Source: Arthrobacter sp. C9C5
Lineage (GTDB): Bacteria > Actinomycetota > Actinomycetes > Actinomycetales > Micrococcaceae
Assembly (NCBI RefSeq): GCF_013359735.1
Contig: NZ_JABFMX010000008.1
Location: forward strand, 62,001-126,000
DNA length: 64,000 nt
Reading direction: 5' to 3'
Each line of letters opens with the position of its first letter. Position 1 is the first letter of the stretch. Shown here in pieces: positions 9,057 through 17,825 of this stretch. Under the pieces are notes generated by a model. It searched no databases and was not told where the DNA came from. It worked only from the letters and a program-made list of their open reading frames with translations. A program made the position numbers and the translations under genes.

Positions 9057-9133
9057 GCCTTCACCCTCTTGCCACCAGGCGGGACCGCGCAGCCGGGTCC
9101 GCCGTCGTCACCCACCCACACCAGGAGCCAAAG

Positions 9134-9589
9134 ATGCCCAACCTCGTCGTCGACTTCGACAAACTGCTCACCCTCGCCGGCACCGACCTCGGCGTCACCG
9201 AATACCGCGAAATCACCCAGGAACAGATCAACAAGTTCGCCGACGCCACCGGCGATGACCAGTGGATCCACGTGGACCCGGAGCGCGCCAAGGACGGCCC
9301 CTTCGGCGCCCCGATCGCGCACGGCTTCCTGACGCTCTCGCTCATCATCCCGTTCTGGGGCGAATTGTTCGACGTCGAAGGCGTCACCACCAAGGTGAAC
9401 TACGGCCTGGACAAGGTCCGCTTCACCTCCCCGGTCAAGGTGGGTTCGCGGATCCGGATGCGCGCCACGATCGCCGAGGTGACCGAGGTCAAGGGCGGCG
9501 CCCAGATCAAGGTCTCCAACACCATCGAGATCGAAGGCCAGGAAAGGCCCGCCGTCGTCGCCGAATTCCTCGCCCGCTTCTACAAGTAA
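9134..9589 (+). CDS. phdE: MaoC-type enoyl-CoA hydratase (PhdE-like)
   Basis: Single hot-dog-fold MaoC hydratase of 151 residues. The hydratase motif is visible as DATGDDQWIHVDPERAKDGPFGAPIAHG, with the catalytic Asp and His. The ATG at 9134 has the ribosome site CAGGAG upstream. It should hydrate the aryl-enoyl-CoA made by the dehydrogenase or directly by the ligase, giving the 3-hydroxyacyl-CoA substrate of the SDR at 6004. Family assignment is secure, and substrate is inferred from context. Confidence 0.82.
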   Translation: MPNLVVDFDKLLTLAGTDLGVTEYREITQEQINKFADATGDDQWIHVDPERAKDGPFGAPIAHGFLTLSLIIPFWGELFDVEGVTTKVNYGLDKVRFTSPVKVGSRIRMRATIAEVTEVKGGAQIKVSNTIEIEGQERPAVVAEFLARFYK

Positions 9590-9630
9590 ACCGTTCACCC
9601 CTAGTATCCCCACTGCCCCAAGGAACAACG

Positions 9631-10977
9631 ATGTCCCAGATTTCGCAGTTGCAGTCCATGGAGGCTGGCACGCGTCGCAGGGAGGCGCGGACCGTCATCG
9701 CCTCCAGCTACCTCGGCAGCACCATCGAGTATTACGACTTCCTGCTCTATGCCACGGCCGCCGCCGTGGTCTTCCCCAAGGTCTTCTTCTCCGGCATGGA
9801 CGACTGGGTCGGCGTCGTCGCCGCCTACGGCACCTTCGCCGCGGGCTACGTCGCGCGGCCCCTGGGCGGCATCATCTTCGGTCACTTCGGCGACAAGCTG
9901 GGCCGCAAGGGCATGCTGATCGTCTCGATGCTGGTGATGGGCATTGCCTCCACCCTGATCGGGCTCGTGCCTGACGCCTCGGTGGCCGGCCCCTGGGGCG
10001 CGGTCCTGCTGGTGATCCTGCGCGTCTTCCAGGGCATCGCCGTCGGCGGCGAATGGGGCGGGGCCGCCCTGATGGCACTGGAACACTCGGAGTCCGGAAA
10101 GCGCGGCTTCGCCGCGTCCTTCGTCAACGCCGGCGCCCCCACCGGCGCCGTGCTTGGCACCCTCGTGATGGGCGCCTTCTCCGCCCTGCCGAACGCACAG
10201 TTCCTCGCCTGGGGCTGGCGCGTGCCGTTCCTGTTGTCCTTCGTCCTGCTGGGTGTGGGCATGTTTGTCCGGCTGAAGGTCTCCGAAAGCCCGATCTTCA
10301 AGGCTGCCCTCGAGCAGGAAAAAGCCGAACAGTCCGAACCGGGCGCCGCGGGACGCCGTGAAATCCCGTTGCTGCAGGTCCTGCGGCGGCCCAAGACCCT
10401 CATCTTCACCATGCTGGCCGGTGCGGCCGGATTTGCGCTGCAGGTGGTGCTGGCGACCTTCTCCGTGACCTACGCGGTGTCCAAGGGCGCCGACCGGCAG
10501 GGCGTGCTCTACGCCTTCGCAGCGGCGTCGTTCGTCTCCATCATTTTCGTGGTCATGGGCGGCCGGCTCTCCGACAAGCTGGGCCGCCGGCCCGTGATGA
10601 TCGGCGGCCTGCTCCTCTTCATCGCGTACCTCGTCCCGATGTTCCAGCTGCTGTCCTCAAACAACATCGGCCTGATCTTCGTGGCGTTCGCGGTGGGCCT
10701 GATGATCCACTCGACGCTGTTCGGCCCGCTCGCGGCCTTTGTCTCCGAACAGTTCGGCACCACCTTCCGCTACACCGGCGCGTCGCTGGGCTACCAGCTC
10801 GCCACCCTCCTGGGTGCCGGGTTCACGCCTGGGATTGTGGCGCAAATCTTCAAGGATTCCGGCCAGAACACCTCGTCCGTCGTCTGGTACCTCGCCATCA
10901 TGTCTGTCGTATCGATCGTCTTCATCCTGCTGACGCGGGAGCCGAAGAACAACGATCTGGAAGCCGTCCGGTCCTAA
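9631..10977 (+). CDS. phdT: MHS family major facilitator transporter (PhdT-like)
   Basis: Proton symporter of the metabolite:H+ symporter family, 448 residues, about 12 membrane segments. The family opening STIEYYDFLLYATAA and the loop motif GHFGDKLGRKGML are present, and a second loop reads GRLSDKLGRRPVM. The ATG at 9631 (MSQISQ) was chosen because it places the first membrane segment about 40 residues in and has AAGGA upstream. It is embedded between the MaoC and ligase genes with about 40-bp gaps, so uptake of the aromatic acid is the likely role. Confidence 0.8.
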   Translation: MSQISQLQSMEAGTRRREARTVIASSYLGSTIEYYDFLLYATAAAVVFPKVFFSGMDDWVGVVAAYGTFAAGYVARPLGGIIFGHFGDKLGRKGMLIVSMLVMGIASTLIGLVPDASVAGPWGAVLLVILRVFQGIAVGGEWGGAALMALEHSESGKRGFAASFVNAGAPTGAVLGTLVMGAFSALPNAQFLAWGWRVPFLLSFVLLGVGMFVRLKVSESPIFKAALEQEKAEQSEPGAAGRREIPLLQVLRRPKTLIFTMLAGAAGFALQVVLATFSVTYAVSKGADRQGVLYAFAAASFVSIIFVVMGGRLSDKLGRRPVMIGGLLLFIAYLVPMFQLLSSNNIGLIFVAFAVGLMIHSTLFGPLAAFVSEQFGTTFRYTGASLGYQLATLLGAGFTPGIVAQIFKDSGQNTSSVVWYLAIMSVVSIVFILLTREPKNNDLEAVRS

Positions 10978-11019
10978 CCGGCCCCGCAGGCCGTACCGTC
11001 TAACTAGAAAGGATTTGCC

Positions 11020-12609
11020 GTGGAGAATCTTGGCATCGGCTCGTGGCTGCAACGACGCAGACCAAAGTCGGGCACTAAGACTGCCGTCATCGCCGGAACA
11101 CGGGAGCTCAGCTACGAGGAGCTTGCCCGGCGGGCCGCCCGCCTCGCCAACGCCTTTCGCGACCGCGGGGTGGTCAAAGGCGACAGGGTGGCGTACCTCG
11201 GGGAGAACGATCCGTCCTTCCTCGAAACCCTGTTTGCCGCCGGGCTGCTCGGTGCGGTCTTCGTGCCGCTCAACACCCGGCTGGCTCCGCCCGAAATCCA
11301 GTTCCAGCTCCGGGACAGCGGCGCCGCGCTGCTGGTCCACGCGGCAGCGCTCGCCGGGCTCGCGGAGCGCGGCTCGGCGGCGACCGAGGTGCGTGCCCGC
11401 ATCGTCGTCGACTCGCCGGTGCCCGACACGGCCGCGCCCGACGGCGGTGCCGACGGAGCAGGGTCCGATTCCCGCAGCGCCGAGGCCTTTGAAGACGTGG
11501 TGGCGTCCGGCTCCGAGCTGGCGCCAGATGAGCCCGTGGGCCTCGACGACGGGGCCATGATTCTCTACACCTCGGGAACCACCGGCAACCCCAAGGGGGC
11601 GCTGCTGACGCACGGCAACATCACCTGGAACTGCCTCAACGTGCTGGTGGATTTCGATTTCTCCTCCACCGATGTGGCACTGATGATCTCCCCGATGTTC
11701 CACGTGGCCTCACTGGATATGGGCGTGCTGCCCACGCTCCTGAAGGGCGGCACCGTGGTGCTGGAAGCCAAGTTCGATCCGCGCCGGACGCTGGAACTGA
11801 TCCAGCAGCACCGCGCCACCACCATCAGCGGGGTTCCCACCACTTACCAGATGCTGTGTGAGCACCCGGACTGGGACGCCACGGACCTCAGCTCGCTGAA
11901 CAAACTGACCTGCGGCGGCTCCGCGGTGCCGATGCGGGTCCTGGAGGCCTACGAGCGGCGTGGCCTGCGGTTCTCCAACGGCTACGGCATGACCGAGACG
12001 GCCCCGGGGGCCACCACCCTGCCCGCCGCGCGGTCCCGGGACAAGGCCGGGTCATCCGGGCTGCCGCATTTCTTCACGGATGTCCGGGTGGCCGACCCCA
12101 TCGACCCGGACGCCGGCCCCGCCGCGCCCGGAACGGTGGGGGAAATCCAGATCAAGGGCCCCAACGTCATCCGGGAGTACTGGAACCGTCCCGAGGCCTC
12201 GGCCGATTCCTACACCCCGGATGGCTGGTTCAAGTCCGGTGACATGGGCTACAAGGACCCGGACGGCTTCGTGTTCATCTCCGACCGGCTCAAGGACATG
12301 ATCATTTCCGGCGGGGAGAACATCTACCCGGCCGAGGTGGAGCAGGCGATCGCCGAGCTCGACGCCGTCGGAAGCGTCGCGGTGATCGGCGTGCCGGACG
12401 AGAGGTGGGGCGAGGTGCCGCGGGCCGTGGTGCTGCTGCGCGACGGCGCCCGGCTCACCGAAGAGCAGTTGCGCAGCCACCTGGAAGGCCGACTCGCCCG
12501 GTACAAGATCCCCAAGTCCGTGGTTTTCGTGGCCGAAATGCCCCGGACCGCCAGCGGCAAAATCCGGAAGGCCGATCTTCGGAAACTGACGCCCGCGAAC
12601 GGACAGTAG
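11020..12609 (+). CDS. phdA: AMP-forming acyl-CoA ligase (PhdA-like)
   Basis: ANL-superfamily CoA ligase of 529 residues that would activate the imported acid with ATP and CoA. Core motifs are LYTSGTTGNPKG near residue 186, GYGMTETAPG, YKDPDGFVFISDRLKDMI, and the C-terminal lysine in PRTASGKIRKADL. The start is GTG at 11020 preceded by GAAAGGA. As the last gene of the run it completes the set ligase-dehydrogenase-hydratase-SDR-hydrolase. The role in hydroxycinnamate or phenylpropionate activation is inferred from the cluster. Confidence 0.82.
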   Translation: MENLGIGSWLQRRRPKSGTKTAVIAGTRELSYEELARRAARLANAFRDRGVVKGDRVAYLGENDPSFLETLFAAGLLGAVFVPLNTRLAPPEIQFQLRDSGAALLVHAAALAGLAERGSAATEVRARIVVDSPVPDTAAPDGGADGAGSDSRSAEAFEDVVASGSELAPDEPVGLDDGAMILYTSGTTGNPKGALLTHGNITWNCLNVLVDFDFSSTDVALMISPMFHVASLDMGVLPTLLKGGTVVLEAKFDPRRTLELIQQHRATTISGVPTTYQMLCEHPDWDATDLSSLNKLTCGGSAVPMRVLEAYERRGLRFSNGYGMTETAPGATTLPAARSRDKAGSSGLPHFFTDVRVADPIDPDAGPAAPGTVGEIQIKGPNVIREYWNRPEASADSYTPDGWFKSGDMGYKDPDGFVFISDRLKDMIISGGENIYPAEVEQAIAELDAVGSVAVIGVPDERWGEVPRAVVLLRDGARLTEEQLRSHLEGRLARYKIPKSVVFVAEMPRTASGKIRKADLRKLTPANGQ

Positions 12610-12628
12610 CGGCCCGGGTCCGCGGCGG

Positions 12629-13252
12629 CTAGTGGATCAGCGCCAGCAGCACGCCGACGGCCATGAACAGCACGCCGAAGGTGCGGTTCAGGATCCGTTG
12701 CCCGCGGGCGTCGTGGGTGAAGCGCTGGAAGCTGGTGGCGGCCGCCGCGAAGAAGAACCACATGACCAGGATGTCGATCACGATCACGGTGGCGGACAGC
12801 ACTAGGTATTGCGGCAGGAGTGGCTGGTCCGGGCGGATGAACTGCGGCATGAAGGCGAGGAAGAAGACGATCGCCTTGGGGTTGAGCAGGTTGACCCACA
12901 GGCCGCGGCGGAACATTGAGAGCGCCGGCTCGTTGCGTAGCGCGTCGGCCTTCTCCTGGTCCAGGTCGGGTTTGTGCCGGAACTGCTGGATGCCCAGGTA
13001 GACGAGGTAGGCGGCGCCGGCGTAGCGGATGATGTTGAAGGCCAGCGGCGAGCTTGCCACCAGCACCCCGACGCCGAGGGCAACAATAAGGATGTGCACC
13101 ACCAAAGCGGCCTGCTGGCCCAGGATGCCCCAGATGGAACGCCGGAAGCCCGAGTTCAGGGAGTTGCTCATGGTGTTGATGGCGCCCGCGCCCGGAGTGA
13201 AGCTGATCAGGACGCCGGCGCCGGCCAGGGCCAGCCAAAGGGAAAGTTGCAC
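12629..13252 (-). CDS. LysE family translocator
   Basis: RhtB/LysE-type amino-acid or metabolite exporter of 207 residues with about six hydrophobic segments. The family features are TPGAGAINTMSNSL near the N-terminus, GAAYLVYLGIQQFR, and NLLNPKAIVFFLAFMPQFI in the middle. It stands alone, convergent with the ligase gene at 12609 (19 bp apart). The exported compound cannot be told from sequence. Confidence 0.85.
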   Translation of the reverse strand: MQLSLWLALAGAGVLISFTPGAGAINTMSNSLNSGFRRSIWGILGQQAALVVHILIVALGVGVLVASSPLAFNIIRYAGAAYLVYLGIQQFRHKPDLDQEKADALRNEPALSMFRRGLWVNLLNPKAIVFFLAFMPQFIRPDQPLLPQYLVLSATVIVIDILVMWFFFAAAATSFQRFTHDARGQRILNRTFGVLFMAVGVLLALIH

Positions 13253-13319
13253 CTACCAAGTTTACGTTTCCCGACGGGGCCGCGGGGCTTGATGACGCGG
13301 CCAGCCCCCGGCGCCCCGG

Positions 13320-13871
13320 TTAGTCCTGGCGGAGGCCGTAGCTGAGAATCATGTTGCCCTTGCTGGTCTGCTGGGACGACTGCAGTTCAAGCCGCGTCAG
13401 GGGATCGCCGTCGTTGAAGAGCCGCCGGCCGCTGCCCGCGATCACCGGATGGACGATCAGCATCAGGCTGTCCAGCAGGCCGGCGAACAGCAACTGGTGG
13501 ACCAGCGAGATGCTGCTGAAGATTCCGATGTCGCCGCCGTCGCCCTGTTTCAGTTCCGCGACGAAGTCCTCCAGGGGGCCTTCGATCAGCCGGGAGTTCT
13601 GCCAGCCGAGATCGCCGGTCAGGGTCCGGGACGCCACAAACTTTGGCAGCGGGTTAATGAACCCTGCGAAATCCGCGTCCGCTTCGGCGTTCGGCCAGTA
13701 CTCGGCCCATTGCTGGTACCCGACGCGGCCGAGGATCCCGGTGTCGATCCGACCCATCATCTCGCCCATCCCCGCCCCCAGTTCCTCATCGAAGCTGTCG
13801 AACTGCCACAGGAACGGGTCTTCAACCACCCCGTCCACGGAACTGAACAGGCCGGCCGTCACTTTGCGCAT
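13320..13871 (-). CDS. RibD C-terminal/dihydrofolate-reductase-like protein
   Basis: 183-residue protein of the RibD_C (DHFR-like) family, opening MRKVTAGLFSSVDGVVEDP, with GRVGYQQWAEYWP, NPLPKFVAS, and the glycine-containing NADPH-site strand GDIGIFSS. Members bind NADPH and are mostly of unknown function. I chose the ATG at 13871 over the upstream one at 13904 because family members begin with this strand and CGAGGAGAA precedes it. No operon partner is evident. Confidence 0.8.
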   Translation of the reverse strand: MRKVTAGLFSSVDGVVEDPFLWQFDSFDEELGAGMGEMMGRIDTGILGRVGYQQWAEYWPNAEADADFAGFINPLPKFVASRTLTGDLGWQNSRLIEGPLEDFVAELKQGDGGDIGIFSSISLVHQLLFAGLLDSLMLIVHPVIAGSGRRLFNDGDPLTRLELQSSQQTSKGNMILSYGLRQD

Positions 13872-13957
13872 GGTTTCTCCTCGCTGCTGGGTCTTTGAGT
13901 GCACCCTAGCGGGAGTTTGGAAAGCAGGGAATGGCTGGCGGGAACCCGCTTCGTTGC

Positions 13958-14773
13958 TCAGGCCCGGGCGATCACTTCGCCGTTAGGGATCAGGAACCAG
14001 CCGTCGTCGGTGGAGCCCCAGCGGTGCCAGCCCGCGGAAATCCGGGCCAGGTCCGCGGCGGTGGCGAATCCGTATTCGAGCGCCTGGTCTGCGAAGGCCG
14101 AGTGCAGCACGCGCTCGCCCCATACCCGGGCCTGCCAGCGCCGCTGCTGACCGGTCGCGTAGAGCCAGTTGCTGCTCGACGGCGCGACGTCGGTGAACCC
14201 GGCGGCCTGGGCCCAGGACACGAGCCGCCGTCCGGCGTCCGGCTCGGCGCCGTTCCGGCGGGCGATCCGCTGGTAGAGCTCCATCCACTCGTCCAGCTCC
14301 GGTACGGCCGGGTACCAGCTCATGCCGTGGAAGTCGGCGTCGCGGACGGCCACGATCCCGCCGGCCTTGGCCACCCGGCGCATCTCCCGCAGGGCCCCCA
14401 CCGGATCGGTGAGGTGCTGCAGCACCTGGTGCGCGTGGACGACGTCGAACGTCTCGTTGGGGAAGTCCAGCTCGTAGAGGTTGCCGGTGACGAAGCGGAC
14501 GTTGGCCACCCCGCGCTCCGCGGCCAGGGCGCCCGCATGGGCGATGACTTCGGGGGAGCGGTCCACCCCGGTGACCTCGCCGGGGGCGACGAGCGCGGCG
14601 AAATCGCAGGTGATGCTGCCGGGCCCGCAACCGACGTCGAGCACCGAAACTCCCGGGGTCAAATGCGGGAGGACGAACGCTGCGGAGTTCTCCGCCGTTC
14701 GGGAGGCGTGCGCGCGGACCACCGACTCGTGGTGGCCGTGGGTGTAGACATCGTCGGGCTGCTCGGCACTCAT
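13958..14773 (-). CDS. class I SAM-dependent methyltransferase
   Basis: 271-residue methyltransferase. Motif I is VLDVGCGPGSITCDFA near residue 45, followed by the acidic loop VTGVDRSPE and the later motif FDVVHAHQVLQHL. This is the UbiE/Methyltransf_11 type. The N-terminal stretch VYTHGHHESVVRAHASRTAENSA is common in actinobacterial small-molecule methyltransferases. The substrate is unknown, and the neighbours give no clue. Confidence 0.82.
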   Translation of the reverse strand: MSAEQPDDVYTHGHHESVVRAHASRTAENSAAFVLPHLTPGVSVLDVGCGPGSITCDFAALVAPGEVTGVDRSPEVIAHAGALAAERGVANVRFVTGNLYELDFPNETFDVVHAHQVLQHLTDPVGALREMRRVAKAGGIVAVRDADFHGMSWYPAVPELDEWMELYQRIARRNGAEPDAGRRLVSWAQAAGFTDVAPSSSNWLYATGQQRRWQARVWGERVLHSAFADQALEYGFATAADLARISAGWHRWGSTDDGWFLIPNGEVIARA

Positions 14774-14854
14774 AAGGAAACGCTACGCCTCCCGCGGCCG
14801 GGACGGGTCCAACTGACCGGCACTAGTTGCCGTTTGGACGCGGCTGAACGGCGA

Positions 14855-15358
14855 CTACTGCGAGTCAGGTGGGGGAGCGGCGGCTTCCTCGCCCGCCCGG
14901 ACCGTGGCATCGATCATCGCGTGCAGGAACCGGGTGGCGATCTCCAGTTCGGCCGGGGTGAACTCCTCCATGGCGGCCCCCATGTGCCGGGCGAGCGGCA
15001 GGAACATGGCGCCGCCGTCGCGGTACGCCTTGGGAGTCATCCGGAGCTGGACCTGCCGGCGGTCCGTGCCCTGCCGTTCCCGGACCACGTGCCCGGACTT
15101 GTCCAGCCGGTCGATCAGGGCGGTGGTGGCGGGCGAGCTGAGATGGAGCTCCTTGCGCAGCACGCCCGGCGTGACCACCTGGTTCTTCGCGGTGTGCTGC
15201 ATGATCACGGACAACGCGTTGAGATCGGTGCGGTGCATGTCGTTGCGGGCTCCCGCCGAGTCCGCGTAGCGATTGGCTTCGAGGCTGAACTCCTGAAGCA
15301 GGCTGACCAGCGGCGGGGGTCCGGCCGCGTCGGGGATTGCCGGCATCTCAGTTGACAT
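14855..15358 (-). CDS. MarR family regulator divergent from MMPL exporter
   Basis: 167-residue MarR regulator with a winged helix (LRKELHLSSPATTALIDRLDKSGHV) and wing VRERQGTDRRQVQLRMT. It is divergent from the MMPL-type exporter at 15535 and separated by 176 bp that contain a 21-bp inverted repeat at 15472-15492. Regulation of that exporter is the natural inference. The ligand is unknown. Confidence 0.85.
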   Translation of the reverse strand: MSTEMPAIPDAAGPPPLVSLLQEFSLEANRYADSAGARNDMHRTDLNALSVIMQHTAKNQVVTPGVLRKELHLSSPATTALIDRLDKSGHVVRERQGTDRRQVQLRMTPKAYRDGGAMFLPLARHMGAAMEEFTPAELEIATRFLHAMIDATVRAGEEAAAPPPDSQ

Positions 15359-15471
15359 TGCACCCTTCCTGCTCGGCGCCCCGGGAGGCCTGCGCGGTTA
15401 GCGCCTTCCGGAGTTTACTCCAGCCCTTCAGCGTTCTGAGTCAAAATTCTTCTAGACTGTCACTTATATCG

Positions 15472-15492
15472 ATCATGGAGATAATCTATGAT
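15472..15492. promoter_or_regulatory. candidate MarR operator upstream of MMPL gene
   Basis: An imperfect 21-bp palindrome, ATCAT-N-GA-N5-TC-N-ATGAT (14 of 20 positions paired), sits in an AT-rich island 43 bp before the MMPL start. Such islands are rare in this GC-rich window. Its size and symmetry suit a MarR dimer. The pairing with the divergent MarR at 14855-15358 is inference. Confidence 0.45.
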
Positions 15493-15534
15493 TTACTAAA
15501 GTCTACTCCGCCCCGCCACCCCGAGAAGGACGCC

Positions 15535-17769
15535 ATGAAACGCAACCGGCAAAACTCCACCCGTGTCCCGTTCTGGCTGCGTTGGCTGGTCCCCGTGGTG
15601 CTGGTGGTCGCGTGGCTCGCCATCGCCGGCATCGGCGGCCCCACGTTCGGGCGGCTAAGCGAGGTCTCCTCCAACGACCAGGCGTCGTTCCTTCCCGCGG
15701 GCGCCGAAGCCACCGAGGCGCAGGACTGGCAGGCCAAGTTCCGCGATTCCAAGGAGATCCCGGCCGTCATTGTGATCGAAAGCGATACCGCGTTCACCCT
15801 GGCCCAGCTCGGCGAGGCCGCTGCGCTGAAGGGCAAACTCGAAGAGCTGCAGGTTGGCAGCACCGTGATCGGACCCATCCCGTCGGAGGACGCGAAGGCG
15901 GTGCAGTTCGTGGTGCCCATCGCGTCCTCCGATGAGGTGAAGACCGTCATCAAGGAGCTCCGGGACGAAGTGAAATCCTCCGCTCCGGAGGGCATGCAGA
16001 CCTTTGTGACCGGCCCGGCCGGGCTGACGGCGGACCTGGTCAGTGCCTTCGCCGGAATCGACGGCATCCTGTTGCTCGTGGCACTGGCGGCGGTCTTCCT
16101 GATCCTGCTGGTCGTCTACCGCTCGCTCTTGCTCCCCATCGCCGTGCTGTTCACCTCAGTGTTCGCGCTCTGCGCCGCCATCCTGCTGGTCTTCGGCATG
16201 GCGAAGCTGGGCTGGATCCAGCTCAACGGGCAGAGCCAGGGCATCCTGTCCATCCTGGTGATCGGTGCCGCCACAGACTACGCGCTGCTCTACGTGGCAC
16301 GCTTCCGCGAGGCACTGACGCACACCACCAACCGCACGGCCGCCGCGCTCACGGCGTGGAAGGCCGCCTGGGAGCCGATCCTGGCCTCTGGCGCCACGGT
16401 CATCATCGCGCTTCTCTGCCTGCTCTTCTCCGACCTCAACTCGAACAAGGCCCTCGGCCCGGTGGCGGCCGCGGGCATCCTGTGCTCGCTCTTCGCGGCA
16501 CTGACCCTGCTGCCGGCGATGATGGCGCTCCTGGGCCGGGTCGCCTTCTGGCCGTTCCGCCCCAAGCTGCTCCCGGAGACAGAGCGCGAGCCGGAGCTCG
16601 TCACCGGCCTGGAGGGCCAGAAGGGCATCTGGCGCGCCACCGGGTCCCTGGTGTCGCGCCGGCCCCGCACCGTCTGGATCGCCTCCGTACTCCTGCTCCT
16701 GGTGGCATCCGCCGGTGTCCTGCAGCTCAAGGCCAACGGCGTACCGCAGACCGACGTCATCCTGGCCGCCTCCAATGCCGTGGACGGCCAGGACGCCCTG
16801 GCCCGGCACTTTGACGCCGGCTCCGGGAGCCCCGCCGTGATCGTCGCCGACGAGGCGAAGGCGCAGGAGGTGCTCGACAAGACCAAGACGAGCGGCGGCG
16901 TCGGGGATGCCTACCTGCTGGCCGAAGGCAACGTGCCGATCGTCCCCGGAGCCCAGGGCGCCCCCGGCGCCCCCGGTGCCCCGGCTGCGCCCACCGCCCC
17001 GGCGGTCAGGGACGGCAAGGTGCTGATCAACGCGACGCTGAACTACGCCGCGGACTCCAATGAGGCCGAAAATGTGGTGGTAAGCCTGCGGCAGGAATTG
17101 AAGAAGATCGACGGCGGCGCCCTCGTCGGCGGAGTGACCGCCACGGCCCTGGACACGAACACCACGGCCCAGCGGGACCTCGTCACCATCATCCCGGTGG
17201 TCCTCGCGGTGATCCTGGTGATCCTGATGCTGCTGCTGCGTTCCGTGCTGGCGCCGGTCCTGCTGGTAGCCTCGGTGGTGCTCTCCTACGGCGCCGCGAT
17301 GGGAGTCTCCGCCGTCGTCTTCAACCACATCCTCGGCTTCCCGGGAGCCGATGCCACGGTCCCGCTTTTCGGCTTCGTCTTCCTCGTGGCGCTGGGCGTG
17401 GACTACAACATCTTCCTGATGAGCCGGGTCCGCGAGGAGTCCCTCAAACACGGCACCCGGCCCGGTATCCTGCGCGGCCTCGGCGTCACCGGCGGCGTGA
17501 TCACCTCGGCCGGCGTCGTCCTGGCGGCCACTTTCGCGGCGCTGAGTGTCATTCCGATCATGTTCCTGGTGCAGCTGGCGTTCATCGTCGCGTTCGGTGT
17601 GCTGCTGGACACCGTCCTGGTCCGGTCCCTGCTGGTCCCCGCCCTGGCCTACGACATTGGCCCGCGGATCTGGTGGCCAAGCAAGCTGGGCCGGCCCTCG
17701 TCCGATGCCGCGGCACGCGAGCTGCCGGCCGCCCCCGAGCCGGAGTCCGCCGAGGCGGGAATCCGCTAG
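15535..17769 (+). CDS. MMPL family (RND-type) membrane transporter
   Basis: 744-residue MMPL transporter with two halves of one plus five membrane segments. The first half ends near GAATDYALLYVARFREAL and the second carries VALGVDYNIFLMSRVREES, the two GxxxDY proton-relay motifs of the family. The extracellular loop of the second half has a short collagen-like run (GAPGAPGAPAAP) near residue 480. The ATG at 15535 was chosen because it puts the first membrane helix 20 residues in. The ORF is open upstream, but that part would overlap the MarR gene and its control region. Likely cargo is lipophilic or a drug. Confidence 0.88.
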   Translation: MKRNRQNSTRVPFWLRWLVPVVLVVAWLAIAGIGGPTFGRLSEVSSNDQASFLPAGAEATEAQDWQAKFRDSKEIPAVIVIESDTAFTLAQLGEAAALKGKLEELQVGSTVIGPIPSEDAKAVQFVVPIASSDEVKTVIKELRDEVKSSAPEGMQTFVTGPAGLTADLVSAFAGIDGILLLVALAAVFLILLVVYRSLLLPIAVLFTSVFALCAAILLVFGMAKLGWIQLNGQSQGILSILVIGAATDYALLYVARFREALTHTTNRTAAALTAWKAAWEPILASGATVIIALLCLLFSDLNSNKALGPVAAAGILCSLFAALTLLPAMMALLGRVAFWPFRPKLLPETEREPELVTGLEGQKGIWRATGSLVSRRPRTVWIASVLLLLVASAGVLQLKANGVPQTDVILAASNAVDGQDALARHFDAGSGSPAVIVADEAKAQEVLDKTKTSGGVGDAYLLAEGNVPIVPGAQGAPGAPGAPAAPTAPAVRDGKVLINATLNYAADSNEAENVVVSLRQELKKIDGGALVGGVTATALDTNTTAQRDLVTIIPVVLAVILVILMLLLRSVLAPVLLVASVVLSYGAAMGVSAVVFNHILGFPGADATVPLFGFVFLVALGVDYNIFLMSRVREESLKHGTRPGILRGLGVTGGVITSAGVVLAATFAALSVIPIMFLVQLAFIVAFGVLLDTVLVRSLLVPALAYDIGPRIWWPSKLGRPSSDAAARELPAAPEPESAEAGIR

Positions 17770-17825
17770 CCGGAACCCGGCCTACCCGGAACCCGGCCTC
17801 GCCGGACCCCCTGCCGCAGCCGCCG

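Noticed and set aside
17770..17825. Short direct repeat CCGGAACCCGGCCT twice after the MMPL gene
   Set aside because: Only two copies in a short convergent gap; best seen as GC-rich filler, no clear function or stem.
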